From: Anagrus nilaparvatae
Lineage: Eukaryota; Arthropoda; Insecta; Hymenoptera; Mymaridae
Length of the DNA: 64,000 nt
Assembly: GCA_022575985.1 (NCBI GenBank)
Contig: JAKSXM010000007.1
Location: 38,628,501-38,692,500, forward strand
Reading direction: 5' to 3'
The position numbers and the translations under genes were made by a program. Positions within the stretch are counted from its first letter, which is position 1; each line of letters starts with the position of its first letter. Below, in pieces: positions 47,156-58,830 of the stretch. Below the pieces are notes generated by a model. The model was not told the origin of the DNA, ran no database searches, and saw only the letters and a program-made list of their open reading frames with translations.

Positions 47156-47718
47156 TTTATTGTATAAATTTTTTTTTTTAAAAGCAGTTAAAAATTTCTG
47201 TAATTTGTTTAAATTTAATTATTCAATGTAGATTTTTCATTTTAAATATTTTTTTTTTAATAACAAATATAGATTAAAAAGTCTTAATCCCAGTAGGGGA
47301 AATGAGTTCATAAAATGAAAATGAGCTCTCAAAGAACTCCTAATTTAATCTAGATTTGATCATAAGTTGATCATTTTATTTCCGCTTAATGAGTACATAA
47401 TGAGTACTTTTTGAGCATATTAAGAACTGCGCACGCACAGTTTTTTTACTTTTGTAGATATTATGGTGGGGGACTTATTTTCAACCAAAAAGTTTTTAAC
47501 CGTTGTGAATATTAATAAGGTGGGGGCGAGAATTGTTTTCTTGTTAAGTGAAAGTCTTAGCGTGGTCTTTAGCAGGATGTCTCTAGTTAGATTTTAGATT
47601 TCTTTGCAGCAATAAGAACTTACTGAATATTGTATACTTCTATTAAACAATTATTTAAATATAAAATAAATTTAATTTATTCAAATAGAAACTATAGTAC
47701 CGTAACATTTGCTGTTAA
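47156..47718. other. Spacer, no gene recognised
   Basis: GGTGGGGGCGAGAA (about 47520) followed by TTGTTTTC and, at 47700, ACCGTAACA could be a polypurine tract and short LTR, but no second copy is present. The TTAA at 47715-47718 is the left duplication of the next element. Confidence 0.35.
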
Positions 47719-48100
47719 GGTCAGGTTCGACTCGGAATTTCGAACATAACCCCTAAAACTACTTTAAGCATTATATTTGCTCAAAATATGATTTTAGCAA
47801 AATTTTAAGAGAAGAGGCACCTCAATAATATAAAAATTAATTAATTTGCAAAATTACAAGTTACAAAATGCTATATTTTGCGAGAAAGTTACTTTTTTCG
47901 TAAATTTTCGTAAGATTATGAAAAAAGCAACTTTCTCGGAAAATATAACACTTTGGAGCTTCTAATTTTGCAAATTAATTCATTTTTATATTATTGAGGT
48001 GCCTCTTCTCTTAAAATTTTGCTAAAATCATATTTTGAGCAAATATAATGCTTAAAGTAGTTTTAGGGGTTATGTTCGAAATTCCGAGTCGAACCTGACC
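47719..48100. mobile_element. TTAA-flanked palindromic MITE, 382 bp
   Basis: TTAA lies directly outside both ends (47715-47718, 48101-48104). Ends GGTCAGGTTCGACTCGGAAT and ATTCCGAGTCGAACCTGACC are perfect inverted repeats, and the arms stay complementary to the centre (AAGAGAAGAGGCACCTCAA opposite TTGAGGTGCCTCTTCTCTT). TTAA duplication points to piggyBac-type mobilisation. Confidence 0.85.
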
Positions 48101-48369
48101 TTAATTAATTATAACTTAAAATTTGAATAACATGTTATATTGCATTCAGTATATGAAACTGAAGCACTTTGAGATGCCACTACATGTTTCCAAAAAATAA
48201 ATTAAAGCATAAAGTTTTAATTTTATCTTTTTTTCTCTTTGTGCATGCATAATTTTTTTTAAATATTGATAGTAATATTTTATTTATTAAAAATTAATTT
48301 ATTCAATTAATAACTACTCTTATTTGAAATTAAACTTGTAAAATTATAATATTAAGGCTAATATACATA

Positions 48370-48740
48370 TATAACTATATAAATAGATACATATGTAGAC
48401 ACAGATTTTACGGGCGCATGGGCACGGGGGGCCTTCGGCCCCCCTGCCCCTTTTTGGTTATTTGTGTCTTAATTAGGCTATGTATACCCGTAAAAAGTGG
48501 TTGCCCGCATTAGGAATCATATATATATGTGTATTTAGTTTCAGCGGCGTCAGCATAAGTCCTGTAGCGCATGTTAATTTCCGAAAATCATATGCTGACG
48601 TCCGCATAAGTCCAAAACTGTCAACACAAGTCCTCTTCCGTTTAAATTTCGTCAACAAAAAACACTTTGCATTAATTTATACAAATATATGTATATATAT
48701 AAATATATATGTGAAAAATGATGCTTGATAATGCCAATAG
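48370..48740. mobile_element. GC-hairpin element (Helitron-like?)
   Basis: GGGCACGGGGGGCCTTCGGC followed by CCCCCTGCCC is a strong GC hairpin in an AT desert, like those at 20160-20200. Downstream, CAGCATAAGTCC and TGACGTCCGCATAAGTCC recur. Boundaries and class uncertain. Confidence 0.35.
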
Positions 48741-49070
48741 CGATGCCACCCGAATCACGTATTTTTATGCAATGATAATCAAAATTTTAGAAATTGACTT
48801 GTAAGAAAATCAAAAATATTAAATTTTTTAAAGTATTTCATTTTAATATATATAGGATCTATTAAATTTGTCTTTATTAAAACTAAAAAAAAATAATTTA
48901 ATAATTTCTAATAAAAATAAAATAACTAATATATATTAATAATTTGTTGTATTAAATAATTCGTTATAAATGAAGCATAATTATTATTTTTAAAAAATTT
49001 GAATGAATGAATGCTATTCTAATATTTATTTACATGTTATTATTAAAATTCTTAGTGGAATTGGGAAGTA
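48741..49070. other. AT-rich spacer
   Basis: Nothing recognisable. Confidence 0.5.
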
Positions 49071-49978
49071 ACCTGACCGATGCGACGCCAAGTGGTTTAA
49101 TAAATAACTAGAGCTGGAGGGTAAAAGAATAAAATTAACATTGAGGAGATAGGAAGATTTTAAAACTTTTTATTTTTTCTATTAATTTTTAATGCTGAAA
49201 ATTAAATATTTTTATAAAAAATAATGGAAAAAGAAATTTAAAAAAAAATTACCAAAAACATTATTGTATTATTCCAAATTGTCCTAGTAAAATAGAAAAA
49301 AATGATGATAATATAATGTATCATAAGTGTTCTGCTAGTAAACAAATATGGAACTTTAGAAAAAGTAGACAAATTTTATGCATGGAAAAAAGTTTTAAGG
49401 CTGGAAATAGATGATCTTAAAGGAAAACGAGTGTATTCTCTTCATTTTGATGCAAAAGATTATATAAGTAAGTATAGATAGTTTTTTAAAAAAGGCTGTT
49501 ATTACTGCTGTACTAGCTTCAACATTCAAAACAGCTGACTCCAAAATACCTTATTAATTACTTGCTTATATAATTTTTTGCATCAAAATGAAGAGAGCAC
49601 ACTCGTTTTCCTTTAAGATCATCTATTTCCAGCCTTAAAACTTTTTTCCATGCATAAAATTTGTCTACAGTACTTTTTCTAAAGTTCCATATTTGTTTAC
49701 TAGCAGAACACTTATGATACATTATATTATCATCATTTTTTTCGATTTTACTAGGACAATTTGGAATAATACAATAATTTTTTTGGTAATTCTTTTTTTT
49801 TATTTCTTTTTCCATTATTTTTTATAAAAATATTTAATTTTCAGCATTAAAAATTAATAGAAAAAATAAAAAGTTTTAAAATCTTCCTATCTCCTCAATG
49901 TTAATTTTATTTTTTTACCCTCCAAGTTTAGTAATTTATTAAACCACTTGGCGTCGCATCGGTCAGGTTACTTCCCAA
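49071..49978. mobile_element. Foldback element formed from two inverted copies of a THAP exon
   Basis: Ends TTGGGAAGTAACCTGACCG and CGGTCAGGTTACTTCCCAA are exact inverted repeats. The arms (about 49071-49485 and 49553-49978) are near-identical reverse complements, each holding one copy of the same exon. The plus-strand copy keeps a strong splice donor (GTAAGTATAG near 49468) but has stops. The minus-strand copy is open. THAP proteins include P-element-type transposases, so this is probably a MITE derived from such a transposon's first exon. No target duplication seen. Confidence 0.8.
49558..49815 (-). pseudogene. THAP-type zinc-finger exon (transposase N-terminus?)
   Basis: The THAP fold is a C2CH zinc-binding DNA-binding domain, found at the N-terminus of P-element-type transposases and some host proteins. 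The frame reads CIIPNCPSK (first Cys pair), a central WNFRKSTVDKFYAWKKVL with Trp residues, and VCSLHFDAKNYISK, the conserved C-x2-H-F end. The usual AVPTF-type tail is absent because the exon stops there. Only the exon is present: no RNase-H-like catalytic domain is found anywhere in the window. Its inverted twin at about 49224-49480 (+) carries a stop after five codons and a small indel in the middle. The open frame on this strand could be chance survival. Confidence 0.75.
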
Positions 49979-50159
49979 TAGACCTACTGGGTGCACCACT
50001 TAAAAAAAAATGCACTAGTTGTTTACCTTCAGGGTTGTGTGGAAATAACAACATAATAGTTATTTTTATTTTTTGTTATTTCTATTCATTGTAGATTATA
50101 AAATAATCTATATTTTAGCAATCTAATATTTTTTTATAAAAGTCTAATGTCTTATATAA

Positions 50160-50760
50160 ATGTTCTAATTTTAAAACCGAAATAAAGAAATTTTCAATAA
50201 AAATATTTTATTGCAAAAGTCATATGGATTGTCCGAAAATTTATAAATTTTATAAAATTTCATTAGTGTGTTTTAAACACGAAATAAATAAATTTCTTAA
50301 AAAAATATTTTATTGCAAAAGTCATATTGATTGTCCGAAAATTTATAAATTTTATAAAATTTCATTTTTGTGTTTTAAAACCGAAATAAAGAAATTTTAA
50401 ATAAAAATATTTTATTGCAAAAGTCATATTGATTGTCCAAAATTTTATAAATTTCATAATATTTCATTTCTGTGTTTTAAACACGAAATAAATAAATTTC
50501 TTAAAAAAATATTTTATTGCAAAAGTCATATGGATTGTCCAAAACTTTATAAATTTCCTAAAATTTCAATTTAAAACCGAAATAAAGAAATTTTCAATAA
50601 AAATAATTTATTGCAAAAGTCATATGGATTGTCCAAAATTTTATAAATTTTATAAAATTTCATTAGTGTGTTTTAAATACGAAATAAATAAATTTCTTAA
50701 AAAAATATTTTATTGCAAAATTCATATTGATTGTCCAAAACTTTATAAATTCAAAAAAAA
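50160..50760 (+). repeat. 102-bp tandem repeat reading as a 34-residue Cys/His repeat
   Basis: The anchor TTGCAAAAGTCAT recurs at 50211, 50313, 50415, 50517, 50611 and 50713: period 102 except one 94. The period is a multiple of three, and one frame stays open through most units, reading YCKSHMDCPKIYKFYKIS then LVCFKHEINKFLKKIF. Stops interrupt units 2, 4 and 5. Changes between units are often conservative (ATG/ATT, CCG/CCA). It may be the corpse of a repetitive gene or a non-coding satellite that happens to be open. Confidence 0.75.
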
Positions 50761-50764
50761 AGGA

Positions 50765-50840
50765 AATGCTGGAATTGAACGTGGAACCTCTCGATTCCAC
50801 AAATTTAACATGAAATTAACCGCCTGCGCTATCGACACTA
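50765..50840 (-). other. tRNA-like sequence (decayed or SINE-derived)
   Basis: On the minus strand, TAGCGCAGGCGGTTA resembles an A box and CGTTCAATTCC a B box, about 45 bp apart, in a span of tRNA length. GTGGAA-TCGAGAGG-TTCCAC would form a long variable arm. The acceptor ends do not pair, so it is not called a functional tRNA. Confidence 0.35.
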
Positions 50841-50879
50841 TTGAATTATATGGAGCAAACTGCACATAAACTCGTTTAC

Positions 50880-51596
50880 GCCTATATTTGTAGTTACTTT
50901 TAAAATTTTTTTTTATACTTTATTTATAAACTAATTTCATAACAATTAATTAACAACTAACATATATATTATTGCCAAATATTTACTTTTTTATACTTAT
51001 TTCATTAAAAAAACGGCAAAACAATGGGCTATCAAAACTGGACATGCTTCTTGGATTCTCCTATTAGGGGCCGCTAGCGTCACGCAAACACATGGCGTTG
51101 ACGTTACATGTAGGGAAGATAGAACCTGCCAAAGTTTCTTAACTTGGTATAAGTTTAATCATGTCTGAGGAATATTTGTCGAGAAAACAACGCTCCGTTG
51201 AGAAAACTTAAGAAATAAACCATACATAGAATTAAAATGAAATAAACAAAGGAATGTTTAGAACATAAGTGTATAAGGTATACATATATGGTTTAGAACA
51301 ATCCGTTAAAAAAATATTTTCACTATTAATCGTGATTTGCACTAATGCATACAGTATAGAAATACAGTATACTTTGATGGAAACTGGGTGCTTAATTACT
51401 CTGAAATTTCCAAATGACTTTTAGCATATTTACTAGAAATAACTATACAACTTTCAATCGCATAACATTGGTCTAAACATTGGTTATGGCAAGAAGCCAG
51501 CCTTTTTGACATAGCCAGTAAAGAAGAAGAAAAAGACTAAGTATATAATCTGTACAATATTTTTTAAACATTTTTTATCAAGTTTTTTTATACAAG
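50880..51596 (+). other. Upstream region of the BOD1-family gene
   Basis: A slightly GC-richer patch at about 51060-51140 (GGCCGCTAGCGTCACGCAAA and GTTGACGTTACATG) could be the promoter. No TATA box can be assigned. Confidence 0.35.
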
Positions 51597-54309
51597 ATGG
51601 ATGTAAAATATAATAATGACGTATGTGTAACTGAGTACATAGTTGGTGAAGTAAAATCACAAGGAATATTTGATAACTTTCGAAAAGAGTGTCTAGCTGA
51701 TGTGGATACAAAGGTTATAACTTAATTTATTTTGCACATTAGGGTATTAAAATTTTTTTTTAAATAATAAAGTAAAATTTAAATTAAATTTTTTTTTAAT
51801 TTTTAAATCTACGAAAAAACATTTAATCTTAGTATGTATAGCTATACAATTAACTAATTATTTCAAAAATAACATAATTCTGAAGATGAAAAAAAACATA
51901 CTTTAAGTCATTGAAAAAAAAAAATTATAATTAAAATATAACACAGAGCATTTTTATGTCATTAATTCTATTTTATGATATTTCTTTCAGCCTGCTTATC
52001 AAAATTTAAGGTCTAGAGTTGAAACATCCGTAAATAATTTTCTTGATAAACAGTTATGGAAATCTGATTTGAATAAGAGTCAATTACGTGAAATGCTTCG
52101 TAAGCATATTCATGATGCACCATATTTAGATATTGGAGTTGAAAGAATTGTAGACCAAGTTGTTAATCCAAAAGTTTATAATTTATTTTTACCACAAGTT
52201 GAAGATGTTGTTTATAAATTTCTTGGAATTGAAAAGCCCAAACCTAATTATAATTTAACTTGCAGTTTTAAAGATTTGTTACCAAAGGATTTAGATCCTA
52301 TATCTCCTGAATCAGATAAGAACAGTCCAAAAGATTTGATGTTTGAGAAAAACATTAATTACAGTGAGGAAATAGGTAATATTTTTTTGTGTTAAATTAT
52401 TTTTTACAAAAAAAATGTATCAAGTTTTAATTTTTAAAAATTAGAAAACCAAGTAATTGATCAAACAAGCAGCATTTTTGACAAGCATTACGATGCAAAT
52501 CTTCCATCCATAAAAGTTCATGAATCAAATATTGAATACAAGTTTGAAGATAAAAATAAAATTGAAGAAGATGAAGAAGATAGTCCCATGTTTGAACCTA
52601 TTGAAATTAATCCTAATGATTCTAATGTGTCAAATGAGACTCAACTATCTGGTGTTTCAGAACTAACCAGCCATAGATCTCCAAGCCCAGGTTATATAAG
52701 TGATTCGTATTATAGTAATCAAGATTTTCAATTAAGTAAAGTTTGTTTAAATTCTCAGTTATCGTTAGACTTAAATACTTCAAATTTTATTAAAACACTA
52801 ACGGAAAAAAAAAAATATGAGATTCCAAGTACTTTAAGTTTAAATGAAAATTTTTTAAAAACTGTTGGCAAAAGTGAAAACTGTGATAATATTCAAGTAA
52901 ATAAATCAAAATTAAGTCTTCTGGACTTGAATCTAAACCCATCAAATGTAGTTACTAATGATCCAAAAAGTATTAAAAATGTAAAATCTTTTAAGCAGAA
53001 TATTCTAATTGAAGAAGCAAAGGATTTAAAAGACATTTACAAAGAAAAAATAAGAGAAATAAGGGAAAAAAAAGAAATGACTGAAAAAGAAAAATTAAAA
53101 ATGGATACTTTTCAAAAAGCTCATAAATATTCGAAATTCAAACAAAAAAAAAATTTTTCTTTTATTGATAACGATAGTTGTATTAAAAGTTATAAAAATT
53201 ATTCAGATAAGTTGAAAAAAATAGTTAACATTAAAAAAATTAATAAAAATTTATTTTTAAAAGATAAAAATGTTGAACAGCAATTTAAAAGTAAAAAATT
53301 TAACAAAGATTTAGTTTTATTAAAAGAAGGTAAAAACAAAGTAAATGTAAATAAAAATTATAAAATAACTAAAAATAAAAATGTCCAAAAAAGTACTTTA
53401 GTTACTAATACTCAAAGAATTGAAACTGAAACAGAAAACACAATTTTTAAAAATGAAGATAATTTAATTTGTAAAAATTCCGCAGAAAATAAAAGTAGCA
53501 AAAATTTAAATAAATTAAATTGTATGTATGAGAGATTAGAAAATGAATTAGCAGAACTATTACCAATTAAAAAAAGACCACTTTCAATTGATGAATTGTC
53601 TGAAAATAATGATAAGACAAAAAAAGTAAAATTACTGGAAAATAATTCAAATGAAGATAAAATTAGCAAAAAATTAAAATCATCATTTTCCAGCCCTGAT
53701 ACAAAAACAAAATCAAAAGATTTTTTTTTGAATTCTGGAATAGATGATGTTCCAGATGAAGAAAGAGTTCAGATTATTGAAATACCAGATGAGGAATGTG
53801 ATGAACCTTATCCTGAAAATAAAAACTTGTCATTAGAAGAAACTTCCAAGATTATTTTAGAAAGCGAAGAATATAATATTTGTAATATTGATTGCTGTAA
53901 TAAAAATCAATCTATGAAATCAAATAATTTATTGCAATGTACTCAGCAGCCTGAAAAAGAAAAAAACTTAAATCTAAGTGAAAGTTATATTGAAACAAAA
54001 TTAATGAAAAACAGTTCTAATATTGTAAATGAAAATAAGTCCTCAACATATGAATGTAGTGAAAAGCCAAGACTTAAAAATAGTCAAAGAAATTTTAATA
54101 ATGATTTATTAAATACAAGTAGAGAACTTAGTATAACTGAATTTAAAGTAAATGATTCCAATCCAAAAAATCAAGGATTCTGTTTTTTAAATTCAAATAT
54201 TATAGAAATTGATTTTAAAATCAATGAGAAAAGTATTAACAATTATGGGGAAACTGGTGAACAATTTTCAACCACACAAAAAGGTAAATTCAATTATTTA
54301 TGCATATAA
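51597..54309 (+). CDS. BOD1L: BOD1/Shg1-domain protein, three visible exons
   Basis: BOD1-family proteins carry an Shg1 domain, named for a subunit of the Set1/COMPASS histone methyltransferase. Vertebrate BOD1 acts in chromosome bi-orientation at kinetochores and BOD1L1 in replication-fork protection. Exon 1 (51597-51713) encodes EVKSQGIFDNFRKECLADVD ending at Lys39; donor AAG|GTTATA. Exon 2 (51991-52375, acceptor TTTCTTTCAG) continues PAYQNLRSRVETSVNNFL and SQLREMLRKHI, then VERIVDQVVNPKV and LPQVEDVVYKFLG, the full domain within about residues 15-115. Exon 3 (52445-54283 or to the stop at 54309) joins in phase 1 and is a long Lys/Asn/Ser-rich, probably disordered tail with an acidic patch (VPDEERVQIIEIPDEECDEP). 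The frame is intact throughout, about 780 residues. A donor-like AAAG|GTAAA at 54284 suggests the gene continues. If not, translation ends eight codons later. Base use is AT-rich like the surroundings. Confidence 0.88.
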
Positions 54310-54463
54310 AAGAACAACTATAATTCAACTATGTACCTAAATTCAACTATGTTTAGAGTACACAGAATAACCTGAGCTAATATCGTAATTGTCCCCTCTA
54401 ATTGTATTTAACGATTGATTTTTGCTCTTTTTTTAGTTGAATATGTTTATTTGGGTATGAAAA

Positions 54464-55031
54464 TAAATACTTTCTACATTGCATGGGAGTTTTCGGGGTC
54501 GAGAAAAACGTTTTTATGAATGAATATTTTAATTTTTTTGTCCCAGCATTATTTCCAATTTTCAAATCTAGGCGGACCAAAAATCATTTTAGAATAAGAT
54601 TTTTAGTCAAAATTAAAATTTTCATTCATAAAAACGTTTTTCTCGACCTTGAAAACTCCCTAGAAATGCAAAAAGCTTATTCTGAAATGTTTTTTGGTCC
54701 ACCATATTGGAAAATTGGAAAATATGCTGGGGCAAAAAAATTAAAATTTTCATTCATAAAAACATTCTTTTCGACCCCGAAAACCCCCAGGTAATGTAGA
54801 AAGTTTTTATTTTCTTGTTTTTTGGTCCGCCATATTAAAAAATTCTTTTGGATGAAAAATTAAAAATTTCGCCTCCAGGATATCAGTTTTCCCTCGTACG
54901 GTCCATTTTCATCCCAAAGGTATTCGAGGAAATGACAAAAATTTCAGGGAGTTAACTCTCTGTTTTAGGCGGTTAACTCCCTGCTTTTCTCTGAGCTAGG
55001 GAGTATAACTACGTGGTTATTTTTGTTAGAG
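54464..55031. mobile_element. Foldback element, CTCTAACA family, second copy
   Basis: ATGGCGG-type monomers are followed by CCCTCGTACGGTCC, ATTTCAGGGAGTTAACTC and the outer end AGTATAACTACGTGGTTATT. The same features are found, inverted, at the left end of the 31523-32546 element. It lies just past the last visible exon of the BOD1-family gene, probably in an intron or 3' flank. Confidence 0.7.
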
Positions 55032-56111
55032 ATTTTCCGATTTTCCAAGATGGCGGACCAAAAAATATCAAAATAGAATTTATAAACTTTAACGTTGAGA
55101 AGGACGCGAAAAACTTTTTAATTAAAAAAAAATTTCATTTTTTCACCCCAACATATTTTTCGAATTTCTAAGATGGTGGACAAAAAATATCAAGAAAGGA
55201 AGTTTGAAATTATATACTTTGAGTGGTATCTCAAACCTCTATTTTTGAAAATCCTTAGCAGACGTTAAATAGGGTGGTGGATTTGTAATCTTAATAGCTC
55301 AAAATGTTCATAAGGAAGTGTAGAAAATTCGCAATAAAATTTTAGCATAGGTTTTTAACCCCTTGACCCTTTTAAGGGCAGAAAAGGGGGAAAATCTTGT
55401 ACAAGCAAATAAAGTTTTTTAATTGAAAAAAAAGTAAATTTTTAATAGATATATGGTACATCTTTGATTATTTTTAAAAATTTATTTCAACGATATTCTG
55501 AGGCAAAAAATGGTCAAAATATAAGAGTAAAACGTGGTAACCAGAGGGGAAAAATAAGTATTTTATTTTGTATTTAGGTAAAAACTAATTTTTCCATTTC
55601 TTTAAACACATGATAAAGATTATAATAAAAACAATCGTTTTTGAATTACTTTAGCTTGAAATATGGGCAAAAGGTGCTGCCCTAAAGGTCAAAACACGCA
55701 ATTTACGTAATATTTTTATGGAAATTAAAATGTAATTATTTTTAAGGACAAGGGTTAAGAATTGCTCTTTTATGGGCAAACTGCATAAAATTAATGCATT
55801 TATAATGGTAAAATTTTAAAATACATGAAAGTAATTAGTTTTCCTTTGTTTTTACTTTAAATTATGCGCGTCTCTTTTGATGCCACGCGTAAAAAAATAT
55901 AAGACAAACTAAACGCATTACGTAGCTGAAATAAGATTAGTTCTTTAAGTTGTTGAATGGAAAGATTAAACGTTGAATTCTCAAATAAAAACATTAGACC
56001 AACAAATACTTTGTTGATTCAAGCAAAATTAAAATTGTTAAGTTAACCACTTAAGTCTTTGTTGAATCAACATAGTGTAAGATAAACCAACAACCTACAA
56101 CATTAATATGA
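55032..56111. other. Extra monomers, then AT-rich sequence
   Basis: Two further CCAAGATGG(C/T)GGAC monomers lie in 55032-55230. After that no repeat or gene is evident. AACAAATACTTTGTTGATTC near 56001 has a partly inverted partner at 56058-56075. Confidence 0.45.
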
Positions 56112-56265
56112 TAACTAGCTGATTGGCCTCGCGATGCTCGGCTTAACCAGTAAAAAATCTTGTGCATTAATTTTTTTATATTTTAATAATATCTGGTTAA
56201 TTACAATAAATTTAATTACACGCGATTATAAAGCAATTTAATATTTTCATATTGTAGACAATTAA
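56112..56265. mobile_element. End of a dispersed element (ACTAGCTGA...CTCGGC)
   Basis: ACTAGCTGATTGGCCTCGCG ATGCTCGGC is shared, inverted, with 21625-21655. An ACTAGCTG opening followed by a short GC-rich stretch is reminiscent of insect Helitron (Helentron) ends. Extent unknown. Confidence 0.35.
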
Positions 56266-58830
56266 CCCTGTCAAAAATAAAAACTCCTCAAAAGTGTTTA
56301 AAAGTGTTCAAAACTGTTTTTTTGTAGTTAAAATGGGAAACTTTTTTTTTTTTTAACTGGTTATAAGTCAATTAGAATAGCTTTTTAAAGTCTTTTAGTC
56401 TTCTCTATCAAAAATGCTGATGTCCTGGAGGTTTGAGATTTTCATCCAAAACAATTTTCCAATTTTCCAAGATGGGAGATCAAAAAACATAACCAAATAA
56501 GCTTTTTACATTGCCTGAGGAGATTTTGAGGTTAAGAAAATGTTATTATTGTTGTAAATTTTCATTTTTTTTACCAAAAATATTTTCCAATTTTCCAAGA
56601 TGGCGGACCCAAAAAAATATCAGAATAAGCTTTTTACATTGTCGGAGGGGTTTTTGAGGTCGAGAAAAACGATTTTCTGAATAAAAATTTTCCTTTTTTT
56701 ACCCAGTATATTTTCCGATTTTCCAATATGGCGGACCAAAAAAAATGAAAATAGAAAATTTCTACATTACCTGAGGGTTTTAGAGGTTGAGAAAATCGTT
56801 TTTATGAATGAAAATTTTAATTTTTTTTATCAAAAATATTTTCCAATTTTTCGAGATGGCGCACTAAAAAACATGTCAGAATAAGCTTTTTACATTGTTT
56901 GAGGGTTTTCGATGTCAAGAAAAACGATTTTATTATTGAAATTTTTCATTATTTTGCCATAGCATATTTTCCGATTTCCCAAGATGACGGAACAAAAAAC
57001 ATGAAAATAGAAACTTTCTACATTACCTGGGAGTTTTCAAGGTTGAGAAAAACGTTTTCCTTAATAAAAATTTTAATATTATCGCCCTAGCATATTTTCC
57101 AAGATGGCGGACTAAAAATCATGTAAGAATAAGCTTTTTACATTGCCTAGGGGTTTTCGAGGTTGTGAAAAACGATTTTATTAATGAAAATTTTCATTAT
57201 TTATCCCAAGCATATTTTCTAATTTTCCAAAATGGCGGACAAAAAAACATGTCAGAATAAGCTTTTTACATTGCCTAGGAATTTTCGCGGTTGAGAAAAA
57301 CATTTCCATTTATGAAAACTTTTATTTTTTCACCCAAGCATATTTCCAGAATTTTCCAATATGACGGAACAAAAAATATGAATAGCAGAAATATCTATAT
57401 AACCTAGGGTTTTTCGAGGTAGAGAAAAACGTTTTTATAAATGAAATTTTTTATTTTTTTGCCTTATCATATGTTACGTATGGTAGGTCAAAATTGATAT
57501 GCCTAACATCCGATATATATATAAATATTAAACCTACATCCGATATTCATATTAACGTTTTTTTTTCCAATATGGTGGAACAAAAAACATAAAATAGGAA
57601 CTTTCTAAATTACCTGGAGGTTTCCAAGGTTGAGAGAAACTTTTTCATTGATAAAAATTTTAATTTTTCTCGCCCCAGCATATTTTTTGGCTTTCCAAAA
57701 CATTCCACCATAAGCTTTTTATATTGGCTGGGGGATTGCAAGGTTGAAAAAAACGTTTTTAACGATGAAAGGTCAGAATTCAAAACGTTTTTCTCAACCT
57801 CTGGAATCCCTAGGAAATATAGAAATTTCCTTTTTTAATGTTTTTTGTTCAGCTAGATTGGAAAATCGGAAAATAAAATAGGGTACAAAATAAAAGATTT
57901 TAGCAATGAAAATTTTTATCACCCTCGAAAACCCCTAGGCAATGTAAAAAGCTTATTCTTACATGATTTTTAGTCCGCCATCTTGGAAAATTGGAAAATA
58001 TGCTAGGGCGATAATATTAAAATTTTTATTAAGGAAAACGTTTTTCTCAACCTTGAAAACTCCCAGGTAATGTAAAAAGTTTCTATTTTCATGTTTATTG
58101 TTCCGCTATCTTAGGAAATTGGAAAATATTCTGGGGCAAAATAATGAAAAATTTCAAGAATCAAATCATTTTTCTCGACCTCGAAAACCCTCAGACAATA
58201 TATAAAGCTTATTCTAACATGTTTTTTTAGTGCGCCATCTTGGAAAATTGGAAAATATTTTTGATAAAAAAAATTAAAATTTTCATTCATAAAAACGATT
58301 TTCTCAACCTCTAAAACCCTCAGGTAATGTAGGAATTTTCTATTTTCATTTTTTTTGGTCTGCCATATTGGAAAATCGGAAAAAATGCTGGGGCCAAAGA
58401 AAGAAAAATTTCATTAATAAAATCGTTTTTCTCGACCTCAAAAACCCCTCCGACAATGTAAAAAGCTTATTCTGATATTTTTTTGGGTCCGCCATCTTGG
58501 AAAATTGGAAAATATTTTTGGTAAAAAAAATGAAAATTTACAACAATAATAACATTTTCTTAACCTCAAAATCTCCTCAGGCAATGTAAAAAGCTTATTT
58601 GGTTATGTTTTTTGATCTCCCATCTTGGAAAATTGGAAAATTGTTCTGGATAAAAAATCCCAAACCTCCAGGATATCAGCATTTTTGATAGAGAAGACTA
58701 AAAGACTTTAAAAAGCTATTCTAATTGACTTATAACCAGTTAAAAAAAAAAAAGTTTCCCATTTTAACTACAAAAAAACAGTTTTGAACACTTTTAAAAC
58801 ACTTTTGAGGAGTTTTTATTTTTGACAGGG
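56266..58830. mobile_element. 2.56-kb palindromic element of ATGGCGGAC monomers (CCCTGTCAAAAA family)
   Basis: Starts CCCTGTCAAAAATAAAAACT and ends AGTTTTTATTTTTGACAGGG. Both arms (about 1.25 kb) carry the same run of ten or so monomers of roughly 110-130 bp, each with TTTTCCAAGATGGCGGACC, AAAAAGCTTATTCT(G/T)A-type and CGAGGTTGAGAAAAACG wording, inverted about a centre near 57530-57760. No transposase; no target duplication. A truncated relative is at 43701-44826. Confidence 0.85.

Noticed and set aside
47520..47710. Short LTR with polypurine tract
   Set aside because: GGTGGGGGCGAGAA and ACCGTAACA are suggestive, but no second copy or match to the 43149-43280 LTR end was found.
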